NCBI RefSeq assembly: GCF_023476645.1
Contig: NZ_JAMCOJ010000003.1
Location: 124,001-188,000 of the forward strand
Source: Cellulophaga sp. 20_2_10
Lineage (GTDB): Bacteria; Bacteroidota; Bacteroidia; Flavobacteriales; Flavobacteriaceae
Direction: 5' to 3'
Length of the DNA: 64,000 bases
Positions 53,478 through 63,280 of this stretch are shown here, in pieces. The notes beneath the pieces are model-generated. The model did not search any database. It saw nothing but the letters and a program-made list of their open reading frames with translations, and was not told where the DNA came from. The position numbers and the translations under genes were made by a program. The number at the start of each line of letters is the position of its first letter. Position 1 is the stretch's first letter.

Positions 53478-54734
53478 ATGCGACTTCAATTTAAATACGT
53501 TTTACTTCTTTCATTTTTAATAGCTCAACTATGTGTAGCGCAAAAAAATGAAAACACTTCAAAAGAAAAGAAAGTAGTTTTTATTATAGTAGATGGTATT
53601 TCTACAGATATGCTACAAAAAGCACCAACACCTTTTTTAGATAGTATAGCTGCTAGTGGTAGTTATTCTAAAGCTTACGTTGGTGGCAAAAAAGATGACT
53701 ATTCTGAGACCCCTACAATTTCTGCAGTAGGTTATAATAGCTTACTTACGGGTACTTGGGTAAATAAACATAATGTTTATGGTAACAGTATTAAGAAGCC
53801 TAATTATAATTACCCAACAATTTTTAAGGTTTTTAAAGATCAATACCCGGAAAAAAGGACAGCTATTTTTTCTACTTGGTTAGACAATAGAACAAAACTT
53901 ATTGAGGGTGAGGGAGAAGTAAAAAATGTAACTCTTGATTATGCTTTTGATGGTTTAGAGGTTGATACAATTAATTACCCGCACGATGCTTACAAACAAT
54001 ACATAAAAAAGATTGATAATGATGTAGCTGTTGAGGCTGCCAGATATATTACAGCTGAAGGGCCAGATTTATCTTGGGTGTATCTAGAGTATACAGACGA
54101 TGTAGGTCACGGTTTAGGAGATAGTCCACAATTAGACGCAGCAATTACCTATGAAGACGCTTTGGTTGGTAAGATATGGAATGCCATTAAAGAACGCGAA
54201 GCAAATTTTAATGAAGATTGGTTGTTGGTGGTTACTACAGACCATGGTCGTAGTCCAAAAGATGGGCGTCACCATGGCGGACAAACAGATCGCGAGCGTG
54301 CTACATGGATTGTAACTAATGAAAAAAACACCAACAATTACTTTGCTAAAGAAACAGTGGCAATTACAGATATCTATCCTTCAATGTTGCGTTTTTTAAA
54401 TATAGATGTTTCAAAAGAAGTACGTTTTGAAATGGATGGAACTGCGTTTATAGGCGAGATAGATGCTTACGATTTATCTGCTACTCAAGAAAATGATAAG
54501 ATTGTCATCCGTTGGAAAAATAACTCAGAGAAAAACCTAAAGGGTACCATCTACACTTCTAACACCAATCAAATTAAAGAAGGAAAAAAAGAAATTTATA
54601 AGCGTGAAGCTAAAGTGAGTTTGGCTAATGAAGAGACTACGCTATTGCTTAATCAGCATACAGGCAAGATGTTAAAAATAGTATTAGAAACTCCAAACAA
54701 TGTACTTAATACGTGGTACATAAACAATAACTAA
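53478..54734 (+). CDS. Exported alkaline-phosphatase-superfamily phosphodiesterase/nucleotide pyrophosphatase
   Basis: 418 residues with a signal peptide (LLLSFLIAQLCVAQ). AP-superfamily metal ligands: VVFIIVDGISTDM, YTDDVGHGLGD, TTDHGRSPKDGRHHGG. The nucleophile is probably a Thr in SETPTISAVGYNSLLTG, as in type I phosphodiesterases. It acts in the periplasm or at the surface on phosphodiesters or phosphorylated glycans. First gene of a TetR-controlled operon with a SusC and a SusD, so the cleaved product is probably imported, or its substrate is handled, by that pair. Confidence 0.88.
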   Translation: MRLQFKYVLLLSFLIAQLCVAQKNENTSKEKKVVFIIVDGISTDMLQKAPTPFLDSIAASGSYSKAYVGGKKDDYSETPTISAVGYNSLLTGTWVNKHNVYGNSIKKPNYNYPTIFKVFKDQYPEKRTAIFSTWLDNRTKLIEGEGEVKNVTLDYAFDGLEVDTINYPHDAYKQYIKKIDNDVAVEAARYITAEGPDLSWVYLEYTDDVGHGLGDSPQLDAAITYEDALVGKIWNAIKEREANFNEDWLLVVTTDHGRSPKDGRHHGGQTDRERATWIVTNEKNTNNYFAKETVAITDIYPSMLRFLNIDVSKEVRFEMDGTAFIGEIDAYDLSATQENDKIVIRWKNNSEKNLKGTIYTSNTNQIKEGKKEIYKREAKVSLANEETTLLLNQHTGKMLKIVLETPNNVLNTWYINNN

Positions 54735-54763
54735 AAACCAATTTAACTTAACATTAAAAGAAA

Positions 54764-57700
54764 ATGAATCTTAGAATTACTTTGTTTGTATTACTGTTTA
54801 TATCTTATTTAGGATATGGGCAACAACCTATAAAAGGTAAGGTTGTAGACGAGAATAACATACCCTTAATGGGCGCAAGTATTGTTGTTGCTAATACTAC
54901 TAATGGCACAACAACAGATTTTGACGGGAACTATACGATTACCGTAGCAAAAGGGGAGACACTAACGTTTTCTTCTATGGGTTTTAAAACAAAACAGTTT
55001 ACGGTTGCAGATGCTACTACTATAAATATTACGCTTATAGAAGATGCTGCTGCATTAGAAGAAGTGGTGGTAACTGCATTGGGTATAAAAAGAGAAAAAA
55101 AGGCGCTAGGTTATGCAGTGCAAGAGGTACAAGGTTCGTCTTTAGAAAAAGCAAAAGAACCAAATTTAGTAAACTCATTAACGGGTAAGGTTGCTGGCTT
55201 AAATATTAAGAACTCCACAGATTTGTTTCAGAGTCCGGAAATTAGTTTAAGAGGTGCTAAACCCCTGGTGGTTATAGATGGTATACCAGACCGTTCTGCA
55301 GATATTTGGAAAATTAATTCTGATGATGTAGAAAATATTAGTGTGCTTAAAGGAGCTACAGCTTCTGCGTTATATGGTTCTGCAGGTAGAAACGGAGCTA
55401 TAATGATTACCACTAAAAAAGGAGAAAAAGGAAGACTGACTGTGACGATTAATAGTTCGGTACTTTTTCAGCCATCTTTTATTAAAGTGCCAGATGTGCA
55501 AACAGTTTATGGTAATGGTAACCAAGGACAATATGCATACATTAATGGTCTAGGTAGTGGTTCTGAAGGTGGTGGTTGGATCTGGGGACCTAAAGTAGAT
55601 CAGTTAAACCCAAGCACAGCAAGTGGTTTTTTTGAAACTCCGCAATACAATAGTCCTAAAGATGCTGCAGGAAATTTAATGCCGCTTCCGTTTACATCAA
55701 GAGGAAAAAATAATATTAAAGATTTTTTTCAAACGGGGTCTATACAAACCAATAACGTAAGTGTAAATTGGGGTAGCGATAAGGCTAGTTATAGGATGTC
55801 TGTTTCTAATGTGTACCAAAAAGGGATAGTGCCAAATACAGATTTAGGAAATACATCTTTTACAATTGGCGGTACATTAAATCCGTCTGATAATTTTAAA
55901 GTAAGCTCTAACCTAACTTACAATAAGCAGTACACAGATAATTTTCCTGAGGTTGGTTACGGACCAACAAACTATTTGTACAATTTGGTTTTATGGACAG
56001 GTGTAGATGTAGATGTTAAGGATTTACGTAATTATTGGAGAGAAGATCAAGAAGGCTACCAGCAAAGACATTTTAATGTGTCTTATTATAACAATCCATA
56101 TTTTCAGGCATATGAATATGAGCGTGGCTATGATAAAGATAATGTGTTTGGTAATATTGCATTTGAATATAATATTACACAAGAGTTTAGTGTTAAGAGT
56201 ACAAGTGGTATAAATGTAAATAGTTTAAATAGAACCTATAAAGAGCCTAAGAGTTATGTGGGTTATGGTAATAAATCTTTGGGTAATTTTACAAATGCAG
56301 ATAGTAAGTATTTTGATATTATTACAGATTTAGGGTTAAAGTACGAGAAGAATTTTTCTGATGATTTTACATTAAAAAGTGAAGTTGCTGTCTCTAATTA
56401 TTATCGTAATTCTAAATGGGCTAGTACACAAACAGATGGTTTAAATATTCCTGGTTTTTACAATTTAGCAAATAATGCAGGAGCTAGCTATATAGCTTCT
56501 AATAGAGAAGAAGAAGAGGCAATAAAAAGTGTTTATGGTTTTGTAGATATGTCTTTTTATAATGCATTTTATTTATCTGTAACTGGTAGAAACGATAAGG
56601 TGTCTACCTTACCAAAAGAAAATAATTCTTTCTTTTATCCGTCTGTATCTGGATCTTTGGTTTTATCTAGTCTTTTTGATATGCCAAATGCTATAAGCTT
56701 TGCTAAATTAAGAGGTTCTTGGTCTAGGGTGTCTGAAGGTAAAATAGGCAGCGATCCATATAGTTACATACAGGCTTACGATAAAGGCACTACTTGGAAT
56801 GGTAAAACATCTGCGTCTTTTGGATCTAGTTTATTAGCGCCTGGTTTAGAGCCAGAAACATCAGACACTTGGGAAGTTGGCGCAAACCTAAGATTGTTTA
56901 ACAATCGTTTAGGTCTAGATGTTGCTTATTTTGAAGCTAGAGATTACAATAACTTAATTTATAGTCCAATTTCTGATGGTACAGGGTACGAGAGTATGTT
57001 GTTAAATGGGGATGAATACAAGCGTAAAGGGATAGAATTTGTTTTAAATGCTAAGCCAATTGAAACAGCCAATTTTAGCTGGGATATGCTAGTTAACTTT
57101 AGTAAATTTCGAAGATATCAAGAAGAAATTTACGGAGATAGAGAACAAACAGAAGGTTTTATAAAAGTAGGGGAACGTACAGATAAAATTTATGCAGATG
57201 TATACCAAACTAATGAAAACGGAGAAGTTGTTTTTGAGAATGGTTTCCCTGTAAGCGATCCATACCAAAGATATATTGGAGAAGACGATCCAGATTGGAC
57301 ATACGGTATTACAAATACATTAAAATATAAGAATCTTAATTTATCTTTCTTATTTGATGGTAGAATAGGCGGATTGTTATATTCTACAACAAACCAAAAA
57401 ATGTGGTGGGGTGGTAAGCATAAAGGAACTGTTAATCAATTTAGAGATGATGCTAATGATGGTGTTAGTTCTTATGTAGCTCCAGGAGTTAAAGTAGTTA
57501 GTGGTGCGGTAGCTTATGATGTTAATGGTGTAATAACTAATGATACTAGAGTTTATGCTCCAAACGATGTTGCTGTAAACTATATCAACTTTATGCAAAC
57601 TACAAGTAATGGTCATACTAAAAACTATCATTATTATAAGGAGTCATTTGTAAAGCTAAGAGAGGTTACACTTACCTATAATTTTCCTAAAAAAGTATTA

Positions 57701-57856
57701 GACCAAACGCCAATACACGAGTTTAGTTTGTCTTTAATAGGTCGTAATCTTTGGTTAAATTCAGATGTTCCTAATATAGATCCGGATTCGGGTGTAGATG
57801 CATTACAGGCACCATCAACTAGGAATATTGGACTTAACTTAAATGTAAAATTTTAA
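54764..57856 (+). CDS. SusC-type TonB-dependent outer-membrane transporter
   Basis: 1030 residues with a signal peptide (ending YLGYGQ). The N-terminal CarboxypepD_reg-like domain (about 22-105) ends with the TonB-box-like region EEVVVTALGIKREKKALGYA. The plug domain (about 110-220) contains the SusC signature SVLKGATASALYGSAGRNGAI, and a 22-strand barrel fills the rest. It follows the phosphodiesterase after 29 bases and is paired with the SusD at 57870. Ligand unknown. Confidence 0.94.
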   Translation: MNLRITLFVLLFISYLGYGQQPIKGKVVDENNIPLMGASIVVANTTNGTTTDFDGNYTITVAKGETLTFSSMGFKTKQFTVADATTINITLIEDAAALEEVVVTALGIKREKKALGYAVQEVQGSSLEKAKEPNLVNSLTGKVAGLNIKNSTDLFQSPEISLRGAKPLVVIDGIPDRSADIWKINSDDVENISVLKGATASALYGSAGRNGAIMITTKKGEKGRLTVTINSSVLFQPSFIKVPDVQTVYGNGNQGQYAYINGLGSGSEGGGWIWGPKVDQLNPSTASGFFETPQYNSPKDAAGNLMPLPFTSRGKNNIKDFFQTGSIQTNNVSVNWGSDKASYRMSVSNVYQKGIVPNTDLGNTSFTIGGTLNPSDNFKVSSNLTYNKQYTDNFPEVGYGPTNYLYNLVLWTGVDVDVKDLRNYWREDQEGYQQRHFNVSYYNNPYFQAYEYERGYDKDNVFGNIAFEYNITQEFSVKSTSGINVNSLNRTYKEPKSYVGYGNKSLGNFTNADSKYFDIITDLGLKYEKNFSDDFTLKSEVAVSNYYRNSKWASTQTDGLNIPGFYNLANNAGASYIASNREEEEAIKSVYGFVDMSFYNAFYLSVTGRNDKVSTLPKENNSFFYPSVSGSLVLSSLFDMPNAISFAKLRGSWSRVSEGKIGSDPYSYIQAYDKGTTWNGKTSASFGSSLLAPGLEPETSDTWEVGANLRLFNNRLGLDVAYFEARDYNNLIYSPISDGTGYESMLLNGDEYKRKGIEFVLNAKPIETANFSWDMLVNFSKFRRYQEEIYGDREQTEGFIKVGERTDKIYADVYQTNENGEVVFENGFPVSDPYQRYIGEDDPDWTYGITNTLKYKNLNLSFLFDGRIGGLLYSTTNQKMWWGGKHKGTVNQFRDDANDGVSSYVAPGVKVVSGAVAYDVNGVITNDTRVYAPNDVAVNYINFMQTTSNGHTKNYHYYKESFVKLREVTLTYNFPKKVLDQTPIHEFSLSLIGRNLWLNSDVPNIDPDSGVDALQAPSTRNIGLNLNVKF

Positions 57857-57869
57857 ATAAAAAATAAAA

Positions 57870-59315
57870 ATGAAAAAGTATAGTTTATATTTTCTGTGTG
57901 CCCTTTTCTTTACGGTAAGTTGTACTAAAATAGAAGAGTTACAAGACGATCCTAACAGGGCAACTTCTGTTAGTCCAGATTTGTTATTAACAAATATAGA
58001 AACAAAGGCTTTTGATAATGTTAGCTTAAATAGCGCATTAGCGAGTAGGTATTTAACATTTACCGATGGTGTTAATGAAAATCAATACTACAACTGGCAA
58101 CAAGCATCATTTGCAAATTATGACAATATAAAGCAGGTGCATAAAATGATAGAAGAAAGTAAAAATGCAGAAATAGAGGTCTATGCAATTTTAGGGAAAT
58201 TCTTTAATGCTTATTTTGCTACGGAACTTACATTAGTCTTTGGAGATGTTCCATTTAGTGAAGCCGTTTCTGTAGAAAAGGAAAATTATACTCCTGCTTA
58301 CGATTCTCAAGAAGAAATTTTTCTAAAGGTTTTGGGAGATTTAAGGTCGGCTTCAAATGAGCTTGCAGCTAATGATGAGCTTATTCTTGGAGATGTAATT
58401 TATGATGGTGATAAAACAAAATGGCGTAAATTAATTAACTCGTATTATTTAAGAGTGTTAATGCTATTGTCTAATAAAACAGATGTTGCGTCTTTAGATG
58501 TTATAGGTAGGTTTAAAGAGGTTATAGAAAACCCAACTAAATATCCAATTTTTAGCTCTAATGCAGATAATGGTGTATTGACTTATGTAAACATTCAAGA
58601 CAACAGATACCCTTTATTTAATAATAATAGTTTGCAAACGGCTTATTATATGGAAGCGTCTTTTGTAGACAGACTTAAAACATTAGGGGACCCTAGATTA
58701 TTTGTGTTTGCAGAAAAAACTCCTACATCATCAGCCTTGGCAAATGATGACTTTACTGCTTATGACGGCCTGTATGGCAGTGCAATTTTTAGTGATAACG
58801 CCGCGAAAGCAGTTGCGGGTAATGCATCTAGAATAGCACCAAGATTTTATAATGACCCCGTAAATGAGCCTAGCTTGCTAATTGGGTATTCTGAGCTACA
58901 GTTTATTTTGGCAGAAGCAGTCGCTAGGACGTGGATTTCTGGAGACGTAGTAGTGTATTATAAAGAAGGTATTAAGGCTTCAATGACTTTTTACGGTATT
59001 ACAGACTCAGATACTTATATAGCAAAGTCAGAAGTTCAGTTAAGTGCAAGTAACCCAATCAAAAGTATTGCTACGCAAAAGCATATTGCTTTATTTCTAA
59101 ATACAGGATGGCAAATGTTTTACGATCAGCGCAGAACAGGATTCCCAGAGTTTAATGTAGATGGTGGTGGAACTTTAAATGAAGGTAGAATACCTAAAAG
59201 ATGGTTGTACCCTTCTAGCGAGGCTATAAATAACGGAACAAGTCTAAGCGAAGCTATAAACAAACAGTTTCCTTTAGGTGATGATATAAATTCACAAATG
59301 TGGATTTTAAAATAA
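57870..59315 (+). CDS. SusD-like lipoprotein (SusD/RagB-like 2 type)
   Basis: 481 residues with a lipobox (FTVSCT, Cys18). LQDDPNRATSVSPDLLLTNIE is the typical start of the SusD-like_2 subgroup (usual KLNEDPN, SVSPD); later AYFATELTLVFGDVPFSEA and WQMFYDQRRTGFPEF are characteristic. It forms the lid of the preceding SusC transporter. This subgroup is often found outside glycan loci, in line with the phosphodiesterase neighbour. Confidence 0.93.
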   Translation: MKKYSLYFLCALFFTVSCTKIEELQDDPNRATSVSPDLLLTNIETKAFDNVSLNSALASRYLTFTDGVNENQYYNWQQASFANYDNIKQVHKMIEESKNAEIEVYAILGKFFNAYFATELTLVFGDVPFSEAVSVEKENYTPAYDSQEEIFLKVLGDLRSASNELAANDELILGDVIYDGDKTKWRKLINSYYLRVLMLLSNKTDVASLDVIGRFKEVIENPTKYPIFSSNADNGVLTYVNIQDNRYPLFNNNSLQTAYYMEASFVDRLKTLGDPRLFVFAEKTPTSSALANDDFTAYDGLYGSAIFSDNAAKAVAGNASRIAPRFYNDPVNEPSLLIGYSELQFILAEAVARTWISGDVVVYYKEGIKASMTFYGITDSDTYIAKSEVQLSASNPIKSIATQKHIALFLNTGWQMFYDQRRTGFPEFNVDGGGTLNEGRIPKRWLYPSSEAINNGTSLSEAINKQFPLGDDINSQMWILK

Positions 59316-59353
59316 GGGTATTTACAGTTTAAATATCGTTTTTTAGTTTGTTT

Positions 59354-59380
59354 AACTAGCGCCCTAGGCGCTAGTTTTTC
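59354..59380 (+). terminator. Terminator of the SusCD operon
   Basis: A perfect 10-bp stem aactagcgcc/ggcgctagtt with a 3-nt loop and a T-run, 39 bases after the SusD stop. Confidence 0.92.
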
Positions 59381-59543
59381 ATTTTCAAAAGGGATTACAT
59401 CCTGTTTTTAATTGTAACTATTTGTTTTTTAGTCAATTACTATATCGTTGTAGTGGCGGTTTTGGGGTGATATAACAAAATTTTAACACTTTTAACTTGG
59501 AATTGGACGCTAATAATGTATGTTGTAGCAAAACAATTTCAAT

Positions 59544-59735
59544 ATGAAGATTATACAAGTCAAAAGAAAAAGCAAAGTAGAAAAGAGGTACACCAAGAGA
59601 ATGGGACAGCTTGCAGCTAAAGTGACTTACGTTAAGAAATACGTTTTTGGAGTGCCTATAAAAACACTATATAAGTACAGACAGACTTATTATGGTGAAA
59701 TTAAAGATTGCAAAGATTGTCATCTGTTTGTTTAA
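59544..59735 (+). CDS. Small basic protein of unknown function
   Basis: 63 residues, strongly basic (KRKSKVEKRYTKRMGQ), with an end motif CKDCHLF that has two Cys in a CxxC. Conserved-looking coding bias and isolation between terminators argue for a true gene. It could bind nucleic acid (inference from charge). Family not recognised. Confidence 0.68.
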   Translation: MKIIQVKRKSKVEKRYTKRMGQLAAKVTYVKKYVFGVPIKTLYKYRQTYYGEIKDCKDCHLFV

Positions 59736-59756
59736 AATAGAGCAGTTAGCTACAAC

Positions 59757-59796
59757 TAAAAAATCCCAGTGTATTTAAATACACTGGGATTTTTTT
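59757..59796. terminator. Bidirectional terminator
   Basis: 59761-59792 is a perfect 32-bp palindrome with A- and T-runs on either side, placed between two convergent genes. Confidence 0.92.
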
Positions 59797-59816
59797 ATAA
59801 CTAGTTTGGTGTGTTA

Positions 59817-60167
59817 TTAGTTCTTTACTAATGTACCTTCACTTTTCCATTTTGTTACATTAGCAATTTTGCTGCCTTCAAAGTCAACTTCATTAAGTGC
59901 TGTGTCATTCCAAAAAAACCATTTACCAACTTTTTTTCCTTCAGCATAGTTTCCTTTTGCAACTTTTCTTCCTTCTACATTAAACATTGTCCATTCACCA
60001 TCTAACTTACCGTCTAAAAAGTAACCAACTTGCGATACTTCTCCATTAGTATGGTAGTATGTAGCTTTTACTTTGTTGTTTTCTTTTTCAAAAACTGGTT
60101 TTGTATTTTGTGCATTAACTAGTGCTATAGAGAATATAAATGCGAATATTAGAGCTGTCTTTTTCAT
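59817..60167 (-). CDS. Exported MORN-repeat-like protein (YwqK antitoxin family-like)
   Basis: 116 residues with a signal peptide (IFSIALVNAQ). Repeats of the MORN-like type: TYYHTNGEVSQVGYFLDGKLDGEW and then NYAEGKKVGKWFFW. In YwqK-type proteins these repeats are common, although despite the family name most are not antitoxins. Exported, so likely to contact membranes or surface structures. Monocistronic. Confidence 0.82.
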   Translation of the reverse strand: MKKTALIFAFIFSIALVNAQNTKPVFEKENNKVKATYYHTNGEVSQVGYFLDGKLDGEWTMFNVEGRKVAKGNYAEGKKVGKWFFWNDTALNEVDFEGSKIANVTKWKSEGTLVKN

Positions 60168-60326
60168 TATATGTAGGTTTTAATTATTATTTACTTAACA
60201 TTAACGTTATAAATATACGTTTTATTTTACGATAAATACGCATTAAGTTAACATTAAATTTACATTACGAATATAAATTGCTCTTTTTCAGTAATTTAGT
60301 TATTTCGATTAATGGTGTTACGGTAT

Positions 60327-60358
60327 AAAAAAAAGCGACCCTAGGGTCGCTTTTTAAA
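60327..60358. terminator. Palindromic terminator after the TonB-dependent receptor
   Basis: 60330-60355 is a perfect 26-bp palindrome centred on CTAG with A/T runs at both ends. It serves the minus-strand receptor gene, whose stop is at 60378. Confidence 0.9.
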
Positions 60359-60377
60359 AAAGTAATAAGAAATTTTA

Positions 60378-63065
60378 TTAGAATTGGTAGTTCATTCCTA
60401 AGCTAAAATTCATTCCAAATTGTCCTCCTTGTTGTACCTCAGAAGAGTATACAAATCTATTTCCGGCTTCGGCTGTATTTGTGGTAGCTAAAGTTTTGTC
60501 TGGATAAACATCAAATAGGTTATTTATAGTACCCGTAAAACTAAGCTTGTCTGTTATTTTGTAGCTTAGGTTTAAATCGGTAACCAACATTGAAGATAAT
60601 TCTTGATCTATACCACCAGTTTCTGGAGCAGTAACGGTTACCTTACCAAAAAGAGTGTTATTTAGGCCAATATTAAATTTATCAGTATCATAATCCATTC
60701 CTAAGATAAATTTAGATTTAGGTCTAGAGTTTATAATTAAACCTTTTTCTTCTCTTGTAAAAATGTTGTATCCATTATCTGCAAGTACCTGTGGTGTGGC
60801 AACAGCATCAATAGTAGTTTTGTTTACGTTGGCAGCAAGGCTAATGTTAAATCTGCCTGCTTCACCCATATTTATACCTCTGTAGTTAAGTACAAAATCT
60901 GCACCTGTAGTTTTGGTATCTCCTGCGTTAATAAAATATTGTACCGCTACCACATTGTTGTCTATAAGAATTTGTTCTACAGGATTTATATCTTGTAATA
61001 ACTCATCACCTTCTACATCACCATCAGCATCAGTATCTACATCTCCTGGATCTTGTTGGTAGCCTTGTTGAGAAGAGAATAAAACTCTATCATCTACTTG
61101 TATTTGGTAGAAATCTATAGAAGCAGAGAATTTAGGGTTAATTTTATATGTAAAGCCAGCAGAAATGTTTCTAGAAGTTTCAGCAAATAAACTTGGTACG
61201 CCTAAATCTTTAACGGCTTGGTTGTCATTCGCTAAAGTACCTTGTAATAATGGTTCAGAAGAACCAGGTACTATAATGTATTGACTGTTTGTTAGGTAAC
61301 GTTGGTGTAATGTTGGGGCTCTAAAGCCAGTACTATAAGAACCTCTAATTGCTCCTTTGTCTCCTAATTTGTAACGTCCAAATACTTTCCAAGAGAAGTT
61401 ATCTCCAAAATCAGAGAAATCTTCATATCTACCTGCAACACCTAAAAGTAACTCTTCTGTGATGTCAAAATCTAAACCAGCATAAAAAGCTAAATTGCTT
61501 CTATTCCATTTACCAGCTTCATCTGGTTTAATACCCGCAAAAGAATCTGCTCCTCCTTTATAGTAAGAAAGAGGGTTACCTTCTCTAGCTTCGTAGTATT
61601 CTTTTTTGTATTCTAAACCAAAAGAAGAAGATAGTTGATCTGAGTATACGTTAGCAAAGTCTAAGTTAAATACAACATTACTTAAGCTGTATCCACCTGG
61701 TTTAAAAGTTGTTGGAGAAGTTCCGTTATCTGCTAGATAATCTCTGTTTACAGAGTTGGTTATGGTGTAATCTACGCTGTTAGACCCATAAGTAACACTA
61801 GCATCTCCATTAAAAGAGTCAGTAATATCAAACTTAATACCTAAAGCGTTAATGTGGTCATCAATTTGTGCTTCAAAACTTGGTTGGTACCCAACAAAGT
61901 CTTCTGTTCTTGTTAAAAATTCAGAATCTGCAATATCTCTTCTCCAATAAGGAGCTCTGTAATACGCAAAACTACGTCCTTTTCTAGTTGAGTAACCGTG
62001 AAAAGAATACAGTTCAGCATTATCTCCCAATGGGTGTCCTAAGTTTACAAACAAGTCGCCTTTTTCCAAATCTGGTTGTCCAACGTGCATTCCTAATTCA
62101 GGATTATCAGTGGCCCACTGTGTTTCATAAGGTCTAGCATCAGCAGGTAAATCTGCAATACCTGGTGAACCTGCTCTGTTTGTAAGTTGTTGGTTGTAGT
62201 ATCCTAATGTTAGGTTTATATAACCGCCATCTCCAAAGTTAAAAGAAGAATTCATATCTGCTGCAAAATTAAAACCATCACCTTCAGAGGTAATACCTGT
62301 TCTTGCAGATACTGTTGTGTATTTTGCATTCTTTTTTAATACCATGTTAATTACACCAGCAATGGCATCAGAACCATATTGTGCAGATGCACCATCTCTT
62401 AAAACTTCTACTCTTTCTATAGCAGCAGTTGGGATACTTTTTAAATCTACACCAACTTCACCTTTACCAGGTGTTCTGTTAAGGTATACTTGAGCACTTT
62501 GATTTTTACGTTTACCGTTTACTAAAACTAAAGTTCTACTAGGGCCTAATCCACGTAGATCTGCAGGATCGTAATGTGCGGTAGCATCAGAAATAGCTTG
62601 TGTTTGTGCGTTAAAAGAAGGTACTTTAAAGGTAAGCATTCTGTCTACCGTAGGTTTGCCACTACTAGTAAGTTCTGCTACGCCTATATTATCTATTGGC
62701 ACAGGAGAATCTAGAATAGTCCTAGGTTTAGATCTGTTACCTGTTAATACCACTTCATCTAAAGCTAATCCTTCTTGCAAAGACATATTTACTTTTCCTG
62801 CAGCATTTACAGTCATTTCTTTAGTGTTAAAACCAACTGAAGAAAATATTAAGGTCGCCGGGAAACTTTGTGCCGTTATGGTGTAGTTGCCATCAAAATC
62901 GGTTGTAGTGCCCGTTGTAGTTCCTTTAATTACAATGTTTACTCCAGGTAAAACGTCATTGTTTTGGTCTGTAACTGTTCCGCTTATTTCACCCTGAGCC
63001 ATAGCAAACAGTGGTGTTATAAGGAAAATTAAACCAAGTACTTTTCTTGATAAATAATTTTTCAT
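60378..63065 (-). CDS. Stand-alone TonB-dependent receptor with EF-hand-like loop
   Basis: 895 residues with a signal peptide (LITPLFAMAQ). CarboxypepD_reg-like domain about 25-105 (GTTTDFDGNYTI), TonB-box region LDEVVLTGNRSKPRTILDSP, plug with VEVLRDGASAQYGSDAIAGVIN, and a C-terminal barrel ending in NYQF. No SusD gene accompanies it, so it looks like a siderophore, vitamin or peptide receptor. In a predicted extracellular loop, residues 677-688 (DTDADGDVEGDE) fit the EF-hand calcium loop exactly. Ligand unknown. Confidence 0.92.
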   Translation of the reverse strand: MKNYLSRKVLGLIFLITPLFAMAQGEISGTVTDQNNDVLPGVNIVIKGTTTGTTTDFDGNYTITAQSFPATLIFSSVGFNTKEMTVNAAGKVNMSLQEGLALDEVVLTGNRSKPRTILDSPVPIDNIGVAELTSSGKPTVDRMLTFKVPSFNAQTQAISDATAHYDPADLRGLGPSRTLVLVNGKRKNQSAQVYLNRTPGKGEVGVDLKSIPTAAIERVEVLRDGASAQYGSDAIAGVINMVLKKNAKYTTVSARTGITSEGDGFNFAADMNSSFNFGDGGYINLTLGYYNQQLTNRAGSPGIADLPADARPYETQWATDNPELGMHVGQPDLEKGDLFVNLGHPLGDNAELYSFHGYSTRKGRSFAYYRAPYWRRDIADSEFLTRTEDFVGYQPSFEAQIDDHINALGIKFDITDSFNGDASVTYGSNSVDYTITNSVNRDYLADNGTSPTTFKPGGYSLSNVVFNLDFANVYSDQLSSSFGLEYKKEYYEAREGNPLSYYKGGADSFAGIKPDEAGKWNRSNLAFYAGLDFDITEELLLGVAGRYEDFSDFGDNFSWKVFGRYKLGDKGAIRGSYSTGFRAPTLHQRYLTNSQYIIVPGSSEPLLQGTLANDNQAVKDLGVPSLFAETSRNISAGFTYKINPKFSASIDFYQIQVDDRVLFSSQQGYQQDPGDVDTDADGDVEGDELLQDINPVEQILIDNNVVAVQYFINAGDTKTTGADFVLNYRGINMGEAGRFNISLAANVNKTTIDAVATPQVLADNGYNIFTREEKGLIINSRPKSKFILGMDYDTDKFNIGLNNTLFGKVTVTAPETGGIDQELSSMLVTDLNLSYKITDKLSFTGTINNLFDVYPDKTLATTNTAEAGNRFVYSSEVQQGGQFGMNFSLGMNYQF

Positions 63066-63248
63066 TTAATTAAGTGTTTTATTAGTTATATGACAAGATA
63101 ATAACATTTAAACGATAAAAGCAAATAAAAAATTAACAAACGTTAGTTTTTAACATACAAAAATTAAGTTTTTCTTTATAATATTTTTCTTACTAAACTC
63201 TCTGGTTTTTAATAGTGATATAGTTTTTAAGTTAATGAGATACTTTTA

Positions 63249-63256
63249 TACCTTTG
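63249..63256 (+). promoter_or_regulatory. -7 box of aspS
   Basis: TACCTTTG fits TAnnTTTG, 24 bases before the aspS ATG; no clear -33 element. Confidence 0.5.
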
Positions 63257-63280
63257 CTTTTTTAAACTTTAGCTAAAGAA

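Noticed and set aside
59817-60167. Toxin-antitoxin system suggested by the YwqK-like family name
   Set aside because: The protein is exported and no toxin gene is adjacent.
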